NCBI RefSeq assembly: GCF_029873475.1
Contig: NZ_CP123500.1
Span: forward strand, 25,843-89,842
Direction of reading: 5' to 3'
Length of the DNA stretch: 64,000 bases
Source of the DNA: Arsenophonus sp. aPb
GTDB taxonomy: Bacteria > Pseudomonadota > Gammaproteobacteria > Enterobacterales > Enterobacteriaceae
Below the pieces are notes generated by a model. The model did no database searches. It was not told the DNA's origin and was given only the letters and a program-made list of their open reading frames with translations. Positions 18,926 to 28,770 of this stretch are shown here, one piece after another; positions within the stretch are counted from its first letter, which is position 1, and each line of letters starts with the position of its first letter. The translations under genes and the position numbers were made by a program.

Positions 18926-19166
18926 TGATATCTACCTTAACAAACTTTGCATTATGTTTTCGTTTATCAACAATATCATTCAACTCAGCGTCTTCTAAAA
19001 GTTCTTGAAAATAAGCAAATAATTCAGGAGGAACACAATAAAATGCAGGTTCATTGTGATTCAAAATTGCGACAGCTTCACCTTCAGCATTTGCCATCGT
19101 ACCCATCGGATTTTTTTTAAGTTCAGTAATACTAGCCACAGTATTAGTCAATATTCGATAAACCAT
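18915..19166 (-). CDS. relB: RelB/Phd-type antitoxin
   Basis: This short antitoxin of 83 residues begins MVYRILTNTVASITELKKNPMGTM, the usual Phd/YefM-like dimer domain, and ends in a toxin-binding tail rich in Glu and Lys. ATG at 19166 was chosen because GAGG lies just upstream; the frame stays open a little further back, to 19193. The antitoxin and the complex normally repress the operon's own promoter. Confidence 0.82.
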   Translation of the reverse strand: MVYRILTNTVASITELKKNPMGTMANAEGEAVAILNHNEPAFYCVPPELFAYFQELLEDAELNDIVDKRKHNAKFVKVDINEL

Positions 19167-19247
19167 TTCACCTACCTCAATATTTTTTAACACACCAATT
19201 ATAGCACCATTAATAACACTATAAAAAGTTTTTTAATAGGATAATTT

Positions 19248-21290
19248 ATGAGATTAAACACACGAAATGTCACTCAAGGTGGTCAGGTTTTTAAATACAT
19301 GGTCGGTATGTTTTTACAAATCAACAACCTCATTGTTTATTGGATCCTGCTGCTATCTGTCCTCATTTTCATTACTTGGTTATGTATTCAAATGTCATTT
19401 GAACACCTTATCCATGGCAGCGCATATTGGTTAATCAAACATTTCATCACCCCTTTTAAATTTCTACCGCAGAATAATCCCTATACCTTTCATTGGACCC
19501 ATCCCAGAACCGGGGAAATCATCGAATTAAAAAGAACTGCCAGCGAAGTCATGCAAGATAAATATTTCATTGCAACCGGACAACTACTTAAAGAAACCGC
19601 ATTTTGGGGCTGGGGAATTGCCACCATCACCTTTGTGGTCGGCATTATTACCGTCTATTGGTTTTTAGGTAATAAAGGCGCCAAACAACGAAAAAATGAC
19701 ATTATTGGCGGACGATACCTTGCCAGTTCAGTCAACAAAGTTAACCAGCTATTAAAAGCAAACAATAAACTCTCACCACTTAAAATTGGTGATCTGCATC
19801 TGGTAAAAGACAGCGAACAACAAAATTTTGGCTTACATGGCACTGTCGGCACAGGCAAAAGCACCGTTATTAATGACCTGTTAACCCAGGTTAGAAGTCA
19901 GGCCAGAAAAGCGATTATCTTTGATAAAGGCAACAACTTTATTCCGCTTTTCTATCGAGAAGGTAAAGATATTATCTTAAACCCAATGGATGCCCGTTGT
20001 CCAAATTGGGATCTGTGGTTGGAATGTCAAGGCCGCGCTGATTTTGAAACCTTTGCCCTGCCGTTATTACCGGATGCAAAAAGTGGTGACCCTTTCTGGG
20101 TCATGTCTGCCCGCAGTCTATTTGTCGCCACCGCTGAACAATTACGCTCAGATCCCAATCGCTCAATCAAAAAATTACTACAAAATTTATTATCTATTTC
20201 CCTCGCTGATCTGCATGAGTTTCTACAGGATACCGATGCTGCCAACCTGGTTGATGGCAGTATTGAAAAAACCGCCATGACGATCCGCACCGTGTTAAGT
20301 GCTTATGTAAAAGCCTTGCGATACTGCCAAGGATTAGAAAAGGAGAATAACCCGCCATTTTCGATTCGCCAGTGGGTGCAAAATATTGATGCCGATGGCT
20401 GGATTTTTATCTCCAGCGACGGCCGCTTGCACGCAGCATTAAGGCCGTTAATCAGTACCTGGCTCAATATCACCATGCAATCGGTGTTGGCATTAACCCC
20501 CTGTCGGCAAAGACTCATCTGGACAGTATTGGATGAACTCCCCAGTCTGCACAAATTACCTGTCATTCTCGATTATCTCTCTGAAGCCCGCAAATTTGGC
20601 GGTGTTACCTTAATTGGTATTCAAAACTTCTCCCAACTGGAGGCTAATTATGGCCTACAGGAAGCACGCGCTATTTGGGATTTGGTAAATACCACGCTTT
20701 ACTTTCGTGCCCCCAGTGGCAGTGTCGCTGAATGGGTACAAAAAGAGCTGGGTGAAACCCGGTTGCTCAAATTCCGTGACCAGTATAGCTATGGCGTTGA
20801 TACCATCCGTGATGGCGTCAACTTCTCTAAAGAAGAGACCCGCGAAAAAATTGTCAGCTTCTCCGATATTCAAAACCTGGATGACTTACAGTGTTTTGTT
20901 TCGCTGTTGGGCAATGTGCCGATTGTTAAACTCACCTTAAAACACCAACAGTATAAAACCATCGCGGCTGGGAAAATAGAACGAGATATCACGGCCATTT
21001 TCGCTGATCGGGATGAACAGAAAATTAGCCAGCAACTGCAACAAAACAAAGCTGATGCCATCGCCAATAAGATCCTTCATCGGCCACAAAACAGAAACAC
21101 CACCACAACCAATAACGACAGCTTACCTTCAGCAACCGCGATCACATTGCCATGGGAAATCCCACTAGAGGATGAAACGCAAAACAGGCAAATAAACGCA
21201 AACCAGAAAAATAAGTTAACCCACACCAATGACTATCAAGACCTGACCAACAATCTGGCTAAAAAAACCGAACCTGAAAGAGAAATGTGA
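19248..21290 (+). CDS. traD: Conjugative coupling protein TraD
   Basis: This 680-residue VirD4-type ATPase connects the relaxosome to the secretion channel. Two N-terminal membrane helices lie at about residues 24-48 and 115-140. Walker A is HGTVGTGKST at about residue 200, and Walker B is LIWTVLDELPSLHKLP at about residue 430. A further conserved segment is GVTLIGIQNFSQLEANYG. The acidic and Gln/Asn-rich tail from about residue 590 should contact TraM and the relaxase. It is slightly shorter than F TraD (717). It is followed at 12 bases by traI. Confidence 0.93.
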   Translation: MRLNTRNVTQGGQVFKYMVGMFLQINNLIVYWILLLSVLIFITWLCIQMSFEHLIHGSAYWLIKHFITPFKFLPQNNPYTFHWTHPRTGEIIELKRTASEVMQDKYFIATGQLLKETAFWGWGIATITFVVGIITVYWFLGNKGAKQRKNDIIGGRYLASSVNKVNQLLKANNKLSPLKIGDLHLVKDSEQQNFGLHGTVGTGKSTVINDLLTQVRSQARKAIIFDKGNNFIPLFYREGKDIILNPMDARCPNWDLWLECQGRADFETFALPLLPDAKSGDPFWVMSARSLFVATAEQLRSDPNRSIKKLLQNLLSISLADLHEFLQDTDAANLVDGSIEKTAMTIRTVLSAYVKALRYCQGLEKENNPPFSIRQWVQNIDADGWIFISSDGRLHAALRPLISTWLNITMQSVLALTPCRQRLIWTVLDELPSLHKLPVILDYLSEARKFGGVTLIGIQNFSQLEANYGLQEARAIWDLVNTTLYFRAPSGSVAEWVQKELGETRLLKFRDQYSYGVDTIRDGVNFSKEETREKIVSFSDIQNLDDLQCFVSLLGNVPIVKLTLKHQQYKTIAAGKIERDITAIFADRDEQKISQQLQQNKADAIANKILHRPQNRNTTTTNNDSLPSATAITLPWEIPLEDETQNRQINANQKNKLTHTNDYQDLTNNLAKKTEPEREM

Positions 21291-21301
21291 GGCGCAATAA
21301 T

Positions 21302-24300
21302 ATGCTAACCGTATCGAAAATTACTCATTCTGCTGGCGCTGCTAACTATTATGAGGAGAAAGACAACTACTATTTTAACGGCACCGATAACACGCAATGG
21401 TTCGGCTCTGGCGCCACAACGTTAGGCTTACAGGGAAATGTGAGTAAGACAGATTTTATAGCGTTACTTGATGGCAAATTACCTAACGGCAGCTCACTAA
21501 CGCACCTATCAAAAGGCAAAAACAACCACCGAGCCGGTTATGACTTTACTTTTTCCGCCCCTAAAAGCGTTTCCGTGTTGGCATTAGTGGCAGAAGATAA
21601 AAAGGTGCTGGAAGCACATAAAAATGCCGTCACAAAAGCGTTAACTGAGATAGAGTTAATGACTTCAACTCGTACCATGCATCAAGGGATAAGCCGTTTT
21701 GAACATACCGGCAACCTAATCGCGGCGCTTTTTCTGCATGACACCAGCCGCAACCTTGATCCCCAGCTCCATACCCATGCCGTAATTGCCAATGCCACAC
21801 AAAATCACCAAGGAGAATGGAAAACCCTATCATCAGATCGGCAAATGGGACAGGGATTTGTTGAAGTCACCTGGAATAATCAGGTGGCATTAGGTGCCTT
21901 ATATCGTCAGTTCTTAAAAGAAGATTTACAACAACAAGGTTATCAATTTATTACTGTCGGCAAAAATGGCCAATGGGAAATCAAAGGCGTCCCAACGGAA
22001 CCTTTTTCCAGCCGCCGCAAAGAAATCATTGATGCTGTCGGCGAAATGGCTTCAGCCAAGCAAAAAACCGTCGCCACCTTAGACACCCGACAGAAAAAAG
22101 ATTTCGCTAATATTGAAGCTGTGCGGCAAGAATGGAAACACAAATTGCATCAAAGTGGTTTTGATAAAAACACGCTCATTCAATCACTAACAGCAGAAAA
22201 ACCCGACCCACAACAAAAAATTACGCTCCAACAAGCCATTCAGGCAGCCATCACTCAGCTAGAAATCCACCATAGTAAATTCACATACGATAAGCTGCTG
22301 ACTCAGATCATCAATCAAATACCTTTCCAACCGGGCATGATCAATAAATTAAGAACCGAAATTAGCCAGTTTATTAAACAAGGCATCTTGATCCCGGTAA
22401 ACAAAAACAGCACCGTTTTAACCAGCGCCAATCAGTTAAAACAAGAAAACACGGTGGCTCAATTAATCAGTAGCTTAAAAGAGAAACCAAATGGATTAAC
22501 ATCAGCTCAAAATAGCCCATTGATAACCAATATAGTGAAAAATGGCGTGGATATTAATCTGGTAAATTTAAAAGGTGATACCACTCATCACCTCAATGCG
22601 TTAATGGCTATTGATAGCCTAGCGAAGGAAAATGGACGCCAACATATCATCATCGTGCCCAACATCACGTGCAAAAAACATTTAGCCGATGAAATAACAA
22701 GCAACATTCCCATTATGACTTTAAAGGACATAGCACAATCGCCACCAAAGGTTGAAAAAACACTATTTAGCCTTTATCAGTCAGAAAAAATTAGGCTGGC
22801 TAATATACAGCCACTACTTGAAAGGGTTAACCAACAAAATGCCACTGCGATTATTTTTGATAGTGGAATCGGAGCACAGATAGGTCTCACGAAAGCGATT
22901 GCCAAGAATTTAGATATAGCAGAAATCCCTTGTCAGCAGGCGAATAACCACAAACAACTCTATTTTATTGAGCAAGTTGACAAACGCTACCGCCCACAGC
23001 TGGCGGCAAATTATTATTGTCGGTTATATGCCAGTAACAAACAGGCCATCATTCAGACGGGTAGCCAAAAACTTAATAATGAAATCACCAACAAAACCCG
23101 CCAAACCTTAATCGATAGAGGGCTGTTATCACAACAATCCCTGACCGTATTAAATAAAAAATCCATTTTTCTTGATGCCGCTAACCGACATAGCCGTAAC
23201 AGCTATCGGGTAGGTAACCTGTTGGAAAAAACCACTGGTGAAAAAAAAGAAAGTTTTATTATTAAAGAGGTTGATAAAGAAACGAATACCTTATTACTAC
23301 TCAATTCTGATCAACGCTATAGCCGACTTGCCATTAACAAAATCTCGCCAGACTACCAGCTCTATCGCACAGAAGCGCTGGAGCTGCGCATTGGCGATAA
23401 AGTGAAATCATTAACCAACTTCGGTAAAAATATTCAAGGAGGTAAAACCTTTACCATCACCAAACTAAAGCCTGGCAATTTTCTGTTTCGTGATAGCATC
23501 ACTATGGAAGATAGCAACGGCAACCGAGTCTCCTTTACCAACAAAACAGAAACTAAACTGGATTACCACTATTGTGAATCGTTAGGCAACAGCTTTTCAC
23601 GCACCAAAACTGTCATTGCCATCACTAATGATCGGGAGCTAAATAATACCACCATTAATCAAATCAAACGCAGTGGCAAAACCGTACTTGCCATTACCGG
23701 ACACGATAAAGCCAGTATCGACAAAAAAATTGCCTTAAACGATGTAAAAATGCAGGCTATCAGTAAAGACAATATAGATTTAGCCAACCCGAGCAATTCA
23801 GCCCAATTTACCCTCGATACTGACCTGAAAAAAGCCATCGATACCGCGATTGATAAGGTAACGGGCTCACAAGTCTTTTTTAATGGTGCTGCCGCCATCA
23901 CAAAAACCTACCAACTCTTACCCAATAGTTCATTTGAACAAATCGTCACTGAATTTGAAAAGCGCGTCACTCAGGGTGAGTTTATTGCCGTTGATGGCAG
24001 TCTTAATACCCTGATGGGCAATTTTCTGGCAAAAACCAGCTTTGACCGAGAAGTGATGATCTTAAAACATATCTTAACAGGCAAAAATAACCAACTGTCG
24101 CTGATTAAGCCAAATCAGCCCATTGCAACAGCAGGATTAACACCAGGACAACAAAAAGCGGCGGAAAAAATTTTACGCTCCTCGGATCAAATTATCGCTA
24201 TTCAGGGATATGCCGGCGTGGGAAAAACAACCCAATTTAAAACCGTCGCTCATGCACTTAAACATAATCGCCCTGATATCACGCTAACCGGATTAGCACC

Positions 24301-25693
24301 AACCCATAAAGCCGTTGCGGAACTAAAAGCCGCCGGCATTAATTCACAAACTATTGCCAGCTTTCTTAATGAAAATAATCCCTTAACAAACTTTGAAAAT
24401 AGTCTATTTATCATTGATGAAAGTTCAATGATCGGCAACAAAACCTATGTCACCTTATTAAATAACATTACCGCCCAAGGCGGCCGTATTGTCCTTGCTG
24501 GTGACCGCCAACAACTTAAATCTTTTGAAAGTGGCGTGCCATTTAAATTAACCCTGGAACGTAGCGCCGCTGACGCCATTGTGATGCGTGAGATTGTCAG
24601 ACAAACGCCAGCATTAAAACCAGCGATTGAAGCGGTGATAGCCGGCAATATCAAACAATCCCTTGCAGTGATAGCCAGCATTCCACCCACTACCGTTAGT
24701 CGAAATAGAAAAAGTGATCTGCCAACCCACTCCGTTATCGACCTGAAAGAAAAAAAGCCGGATGAAAAAATCACGGCAATCGTGAATGATTTCACCAGCA
24801 GGACCAAAGATGCTCGAGATAATACCTTGATTGTCACGCCATTAAACCGTGACAGAAAAGCCATTAACCAAGCCATCCATCAAACGCTTTACCAACAAGA
24901 CTCCCAAAGCCTGACCATCCCAATCTTACAACGCGTCAATCACCAGCCTGCTGATTTGAAAATGACGGCATTTTGGCAAGCAAACAGCGGTAATATTGCC
25001 AAAGTTAATCAAACCTATTATACCATCGGCGATATTTCACCGTCTGGAACCCTTGCACTCGAACAGCAGGATAACCGTCAGGAGCGTTATCTGTCGGTCA
25101 TGGAACTTAACCCTGATAGCGTTACCCTTTTTCAACCGGATAACATCACCGTTAGCCAGGGCGAAAAAATCAGACTCACCCTAACGGATAAAGAACGCTT
25201 GGCCAGCAATAATGAAACCGGCATCATCAAAAAGATCAGCGGCGATAGCTTGTTGATTGACTTTAATGGACAAGAACTGAAATACAACCCGATACAGGAA
25301 ATGGCTGACCGCCATCTTGACTACACATATGCGGTCACCGCCTACGCATCACAAGGCGCTTCGGTACCTTATGTAATTGTTTATGATGGTGCCAGTGATA
25401 ATAAAGCGAAACTCGCCGCCCTGGACAATACCTATGTCGAATTTTCCCGCAGTAAGGCCCATGTCCAGGTATATCTGGATGATGCGGAAAAATGGATAAA
25501 CCACATCGAAAGCCACAGTGGCGAAAGATTAACCGCCCATGAATTGATTAAACGCCAGGATGACCAGCTGGCAGCTAGTGAAAAAAAATCTCTGGCAGAA
25601 AAGCAAACTCATCACACAAACGGCCTTAGCAAAAAAAATAGCGCCGGTGATAACCGAGACTGGCCGGCTGAATACCATGACAAAATCAGCTGA
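21302..25693 (+). CDS. traI: Conjugative relaxase/helicase TraI
   Basis: This 1464-residue bifunctional enzyme nicks oriT and unwinds the transferred strand. The TrwC/TraI relaxase domain starts MLTVSKITHSAGAANYYEEK; tyrosines 16, 17, 23 and 24, the four used by F TraI, are all present. The HUH metal site is LHTHAVIAN. A vestigial helicase domain follows. The active RecD-like helicase has Walker A GYAGVGKTT at about residue 968, FIIDESSM, and VLAGDRQQLKSFESG. The C-terminal helicase motif TYAVTAYASQGASVP is present. ATG at 21302 has GAGG eight bases upstream. F TraI has 1756 residues, so the C-terminal region is shorter here; the next gene may supply part of it. Confidence 0.95.
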   Translation: MLTVSKITHSAGAANYYEEKDNYYFNGTDNTQWFGSGATTLGLQGNVSKTDFIALLDGKLPNGSSLTHLSKGKNNHRAGYDFTFSAPKSVSVLALVAEDKKVLEAHKNAVTKALTEIELMTSTRTMHQGISRFEHTGNLIAALFLHDTSRNLDPQLHTHAVIANATQNHQGEWKTLSSDRQMGQGFVEVTWNNQVALGALYRQFLKEDLQQQGYQFITVGKNGQWEIKGVPTEPFSSRRKEIIDAVGEMASAKQKTVATLDTRQKKDFANIEAVRQEWKHKLHQSGFDKNTLIQSLTAEKPDPQQKITLQQAIQAAITQLEIHHSKFTYDKLLTQIINQIPFQPGMINKLRTEISQFIKQGILIPVNKNSTVLTSANQLKQENTVAQLISSLKEKPNGLTSAQNSPLITNIVKNGVDINLVNLKGDTTHHLNALMAIDSLAKENGRQHIIIVPNITCKKHLADEITSNIPIMTLKDIAQSPPKVEKTLFSLYQSEKIRLANIQPLLERVNQQNATAIIFDSGIGAQIGLTKAIAKNLDIAEIPCQQANNHKQLYFIEQVDKRYRPQLAANYYCRLYASNKQAIIQTGSQKLNNEITNKTRQTLIDRGLLSQQSLTVLNKKSIFLDAANRHSRNSYRVGNLLEKTTGEKKESFIIKEVDKETNTLLLLNSDQRYSRLAINKISPDYQLYRTEALELRIGDKVKSLTNFGKNIQGGKTFTITKLKPGNFLFRDSITMEDSNGNRVSFTNKTETKLDYHYCESLGNSFSRTKTVIAITNDRELNNTTINQIKRSGKTVLAITGHDKASIDKKIALNDVKMQAISKDNIDLANPSNSAQFTLDTDLKKAIDTAIDKVTGSQVFFNGAAAITKTYQLLPNSSFEQIVTEFEKRVTQGEFIAVDGSLNTLMGNFLAKTSFDREVMILKHILTGKNNQLSLIKPNQPIATAGLTPGQQKAAEKILRSSDQIIAIQGYAGVGKTTQFKTVAHALKHNRPDITLTGLAPTHKAVAELKAAGINSQTIASFLNENNPLTNFENSLFIIDESSMIGNKTYVTLLNNITAQGGRIVLAGDRQQLKSFESGVPFKLTLERSAADAIVMREIVRQTPALKPAIEAVIAGNIKQSLAVIASIPPTTVSRNRKSDLPTHSVIDLKEKKPDEKITAIVNDFTSRTKDARDNTLIVTPLNRDRKAINQAIHQTLYQQDSQSLTIPILQRVNHQPADLKMTAFWQANSGNIAKVNQTYYTIGDISPSGTLALEQQDNRQERYLSVMELNPDSVTLFQPDNITVSQGEKIRLTLTDKERLASNNETGIIKKISGDSLLIDFNGQELKYNPIQEMADRHLDYTYAVTAYASQGASVPYVIVYDGASDNKAKLAALDNTYVEFSRSKAHVQVYLDDAEKWINHIESHSGERLTAHELIKRQDDQLAASEKKSLAEKQTHHTNGLSKKNSAGDNRDWPAEYHDKIS

Positions 25694-26246
25694 AATTTTA
25701 TTACCGGTTGTCAATGAAAACGGCATTCAGCGCGGCAACTATCATTTACCGGTTGGCATCTACAGTGGCAAGCTGGATTTTAACAATGGCACTTATCAAG
25801 GGGCCGATGACGGCAAATATATCATCCTGCAGAAAGGTGATGAAAACAGCCAACCAAAAACCTATCAAACCGACCAATTACAAAGTGCTTTACAGCAGAC
25901 AGAGCCTGAGCAAGCCATCGTAATTGAAATTAATAGCCATCCAGATAACAACCGTGAAGACAAAACAATCAACAAAATAACCACAGAGGAGCTGGTAGCT
26001 GAGAGCAAGGCATTATCCCTGGAAATAAACGAGCTAGCACGCAACGATGAAAATAACCTCTCTCCTGATGAAATCCATCATGAAAAAACCATAGAAACAG
26101 CAGATTTATCCCTTACTGATGAATATAACCTGGCAAAAGATGAGACTGAAACCGATAAGGAGACGAAACGATTAGGCAATGATGAAGTCAACATTTTACA
26201 TCATAAATCCACTGAAAAAACCAAAGAGAAGGAGTATGGGGATTAA
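25677..26246 (+). CDS. Acidic protein overlapping the end of traI
   Basis: This 189-residue protein starts MTKSAEILLPVVNENGIQRG, with its ATG inside the last 17 bases of traI, so it is coupled to the relaxase. The first 80 residues look like a small beta domain (GNYHLPVGIYSGKLDFNNGTYQGADDGKYIILQ). The rest is a long Glu/Asp/Lys/Asn-rich disordered tail. It may be a detached C-terminal region of TraI or a helper of the relaxosome. I cannot assign a family. No signal peptide or membrane segment is seen. Confidence 0.6.
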   Translation: MTKSAEILLPVVNENGIQRGNYHLPVGIYSGKLDFNNGTYQGADDGKYIILQKGDENSQPKTYQTDQLQSALQQTEPEQAIVIEINSHPDNNREDKTINKITTEELVAESKALSLEINELARNDENNLSPDEIHHEKTIETADLSLTDEYNLAKDETETDKETKRLGNDEVNILHHKSTEKTKEKEYGD

Positions 26247-26369
26247 ATAGATACAAACTAAATGTATTAAATTGACAATTCTAATTTAAAAAGCGCTATT
26301 AGTTTCAATATATCATTAAATAAAAATTAATTCGGATGTCCCAAATAATTCTACCTTTTAAATTGTATT

Positions 26370-26783
26370 TCATTGCTCATAGCTTGATATAGTCTCAGGT
26401 AGTAAATCATCACCATAATCAGATAGAATTTTCAAAGCAAAAGCGGTTTTTTCAAATTCAGCTGCTCCCGTTGCCGCGAAAATAGTGAGTTTTATAAGCT
26501 CAAAAGAAGGATTAAGTTGATGTTCATTCAACATCAAAAACACACTGACAGCCTGAAATGCAGTCCGTTTATTCCCATCATAAAAAGCATGGGCTCTGGC
26601 AATAGCTATCAAATACATTGCAGCTAACTCAAATATATCATTACATTCATCATAATCTACCAAAGCAATCACTCGATGTAGAGCACCTTCAAGTCTATCA
26701 ATATTAGAAATACCACCGCTAGATGGAAGTGTCGAACGTTGGATTTCAATTACTTCTTCTGTAGTCAAAAATCGAATACACAT
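26370..26783 (-). CDS. doc: Doc-type toxin (Fic/Doc family)
   Basis: This 137-residue Doc homologue is a kinase that inactivates EF-Tu. The Fic/Doc active-site motif is clear: HAFYDGNKRTA. The upstream segment NIDRLEGALHRVIALVDYDE and the helix IFELAAMYLIAIARAHAF agree with the Doc subfamily. It starts directly after the antitoxin gene with no gap. It is one of two addiction modules inside the transfer region. Confidence 0.9.
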   Translation of the reverse strand: MCIRFLTTEEVIEIQRSTLPSSGGISNIDRLEGALHRVIALVDYDECNDIFELAAMYLIAIARAHAFYDGNKRTAFQAVSVFLMLNEHQLNPSFELIKLTIFAATGAAEFEKTAFALKILSDYGDDLLPETISSYEQ

Positions 26784-27038
26784 CTATTTGTCTTCCAGTG
26801 CCTTGATAATATGTGCATAGTTCTTTTTAGTTAGCATCAATGCTTTTTTAAATGTTCCAGAATTCTTTATTTCATCATTTTTTAATTGTTTATGTACTGA
26901 ATTAGCATTATTACCACCATTTTGAATGATAATATCAGTCTTCCCTTTTTGAGTTACAATAATGCTCTCGCCATTACGTATATCCTCTAGAAAGCCTGAT
27001 AGTCCTGCTCGTAACTGTGTATAAGTTATCTTCTTCAT
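26784..27038 (-). CDS. phd: Phd-type antitoxin
   Basis: This antitoxin has 84 residues from MKKITYTQLRAGLSGFLEDIRNGESIIVTQKGK, the Phd/YefM dimer domain. The C-terminal part should bind Doc. ATG at 27038 was preferred over an upstream in-frame start because the family begins here and an AGGAGG-like site precedes it. It forms an operon with doc. Confidence 0.85.
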   Translation of the reverse strand: MKKITYTQLRAGLSGFLEDIRNGESIIVTQKGKTDIIIQNGGNNANSVHKQLKNDEIKNSGTFKKALMLTKKNYAHIIKALEDK

Positions 27039-27099
27039 AACCCCTCCTAATGTACATGTACATATTAACAAAAGAGCTCGCTGAATGAAAACTGAAATT

Positions 27100-27495
27100 T
27101 TATTTTTCTTTAAAAAAATAACTGAGTTTATATTCTATCTCTTCCAGGAACTTTTGATAATTTTCATCTGACATATATTGTGAGGCTTTTTCTTGATCCT
27201 TCTTGGTTGCATAAAACAAAAGATTTTCCATAAATTCGATTTTTAAAACCGATTTAGCGATAAGCGCTAACTTATCATCTAATGTAATTTTCGGTTCTGC
27301 ATTGTCCTTATTATCCCTTCTTTTCTGCATTACAAGACAACCAATTTTTAACATCTCCATGGCAATAACAGTACGATTAGAAGTGGAGTTTGGTTCACCA
27401 TCCGCGCGTTTCTCCGCTACTAACTGGTCAATTTGTTGCAAAACTGAATCGGGAATAGGTAATGATAAGCGGTATTTATTTTTTGTTTTATCCAT
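27100..27495 (-). CDS. traM: TraM-like relaxosome protein
   Basis: This 131-residue protein has the TraM arrangement: a short N-terminal DNA-binding region (YRLSLPIPDSVLQQIDQLVAEKRADGE), a helix with EMLKIGCLVMQ, and a helical tetramerisation domain ending in an acidic-basic tail. F TraM (127 residues) has the same layout. Support is strong from context: it is transcribed away from an oriT-like region rich in GANTC sites, the motif F TraM recognises, with an orf169-type gene on the other side. It would couple oriT to TraD. Confidence 0.75.
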   Translation of the reverse strand: MDKTKNKYRLSLPIPDSVLQQIDQLVAEKRADGEPNSTSNRTVIAMEMLKIGCLVMQKRRDNKDNAEPKITLDDKLALIAKSVLKIEFMENLLFYATKKDQEKASQYMSDENYQKFLEEIEYKLSYFFKEK

Positions 27496-28005
27496 GCAGA
27501 ATTCCTCAACCCTTTATTATGAATCAACTTTTACACTATTATACATTAGATTATAGAATCTACATAGCATCTATTGGAATAAAAATGAAACAGGTTAATT
27601 TATTTATTAATAAAATCAATTAATTAAAAAAACAAAAAGAATCTAAAAAGATTTCATAAAGAATCTTATAAGAATCTTTTTAATGAATTTGTTTTAAAAT
27701 CATAATGATGCTTTTAATAAGCCATATAGATTCTATATAGAATCTATTCATCAGAGATAAAAATTAGGTTATTTTAAATAAATAACTTATATATCATTAA
27801 GTTAAAACAAAATATTTATTTTGCGTGTGGTGTGTAAGTTAGCAGTGAAAAAAGCGATTTAGCGAGGCTAATTAGAAAAAAATTAAGGTAATATCTGTTA
27901 AAAAAATTTTCAAATTATGGGCGACAATATGCCTAATTGTTTATTATAAATAAATCGCTGTAGGCGATAAATTCGCTTTTAATTTGCTACTCAATATGAA
28001 CTAAA
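27496..28005. promoter_or_regulatory. oriT: Origin of transfer (oriT) with TraM sites and nic region
   Basis: This non-coding region lies between divergent traM and the orf169-type gene, as in F. It contains repeated GAATC and GATTC (GANTC) motifs: AGATTATAGAATCT at 27548-27561, several copies at 27640-27680, and a perfect palindrome AGATTCTATATAGAATCT at 27728-27745. At 27820-27834 stands TTTGCGTGTGGTGTG, very like the F/R1 nic sequence. The AT-rich stretches between agree with an F-type oriT. The exact nick and the TraY/IHF sites cannot be placed by eye. Confidence 0.8.
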
Positions 28006-28518
28006 ATGAAAAAAATACATTTTTTATTCATCACACTTATTGCAAAAACCGCAATCGCTGATTGTTTTGACAGCGCAGGCAAGTATTATCAAATCGATCC
28101 TGATTATTTAAGGGCTATCGCCTGGCAAGAATCAAAATTCAATCCAAAAGCAAAAAACAAAAATAAAGATGGTTCATTCGATTTAGGTATCATGCAGATT
28201 AATACCAAAACATTTAAATCAATAAAAAAAGAATATCCCACATTAACGGAAAATAATTTATTAATTAATCCCTGTTTGAATATTCATCTAGGGGCAATGA
28301 TATTAAATCGAAACTTTGCGGCCTATGGCAAACACTGGTTGGCAATTGGAATGTATAATGCGGGGATGCGTAATGCTAATTCGACGATTGAAAATCGTTA
28401 TCACTACGCGCAAAAAGTTTATAATCACTATAAGAAAATAAAAAGTGGAAAAATAAAAAAATCATCAGTTATTAACCTAGCTGATTCTAGAAGTAATCAA
28501 ATCAACAAAGATAATTAA
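28006..28518 (+). CDS. Lytic transglycosylase (orf169/P19 type)
   Basis: This 170-residue exported muramidase opens peptidoglycan for the transfer apparatus. A signal peptide MKKIHFLFITLIAKTAIA precedes the SLT domain. The catalytic glutamate lies in AIAWQESKFNPKAKN, followed by DLGIMQINTKTF and the IGMYNAGMRNANS segment. The same type of gene (geneX/orf169 of F, P19 of R1) flanks oriT in F-like plasmids, which fits its place here. It should be among the first genes to enter a recipient. Confidence 0.9.
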   Translation: MKKIHFLFITLIAKTAIADCFDSAGKYYQIDPDYLRAIAWQESKFNPKAKNKNKDGSFDLGIMQINTKTFKSIKKEYPTLTENNLLINPCLNIHLGAMILNRNFAAYGKHWLAIGMYNAGMRNANSTIENRYHYAQKVYNHYKKIKSGKIKKSSVINLADSRSNQINKDN

Positions 28519-28770
28519 TCACCCATTACACTCTTGCATCTTCACGCGCCATCGTTACCTCAAAACACAAAGATACTTCAAACTGTTTACAAACAAAAGC
28601 AATTACCGCTACTCCTCATTTTTAGTTATTGCCATTAGTTGTTCTAACAGCCATCGGCCTGTTGCTCAATCACTGTCGATTCTTTTTTAACCCATCTTTC
28701 AGAAAGCTTTTGAGCGGCGGTTTTGACATTTTGTGTATTCATGCTCACCACAGGGTGGGACGTCCTTAAA
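28519..28770. other. Leading-region spacer after the transglycosylase gene
   Basis: No gene is recognised here. The G+C content rises toward the structured element that follows, unlike the AT-rich genes around it. A small palindrome GGACGTCC lies at 28758-28765. Confidence 0.4.
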
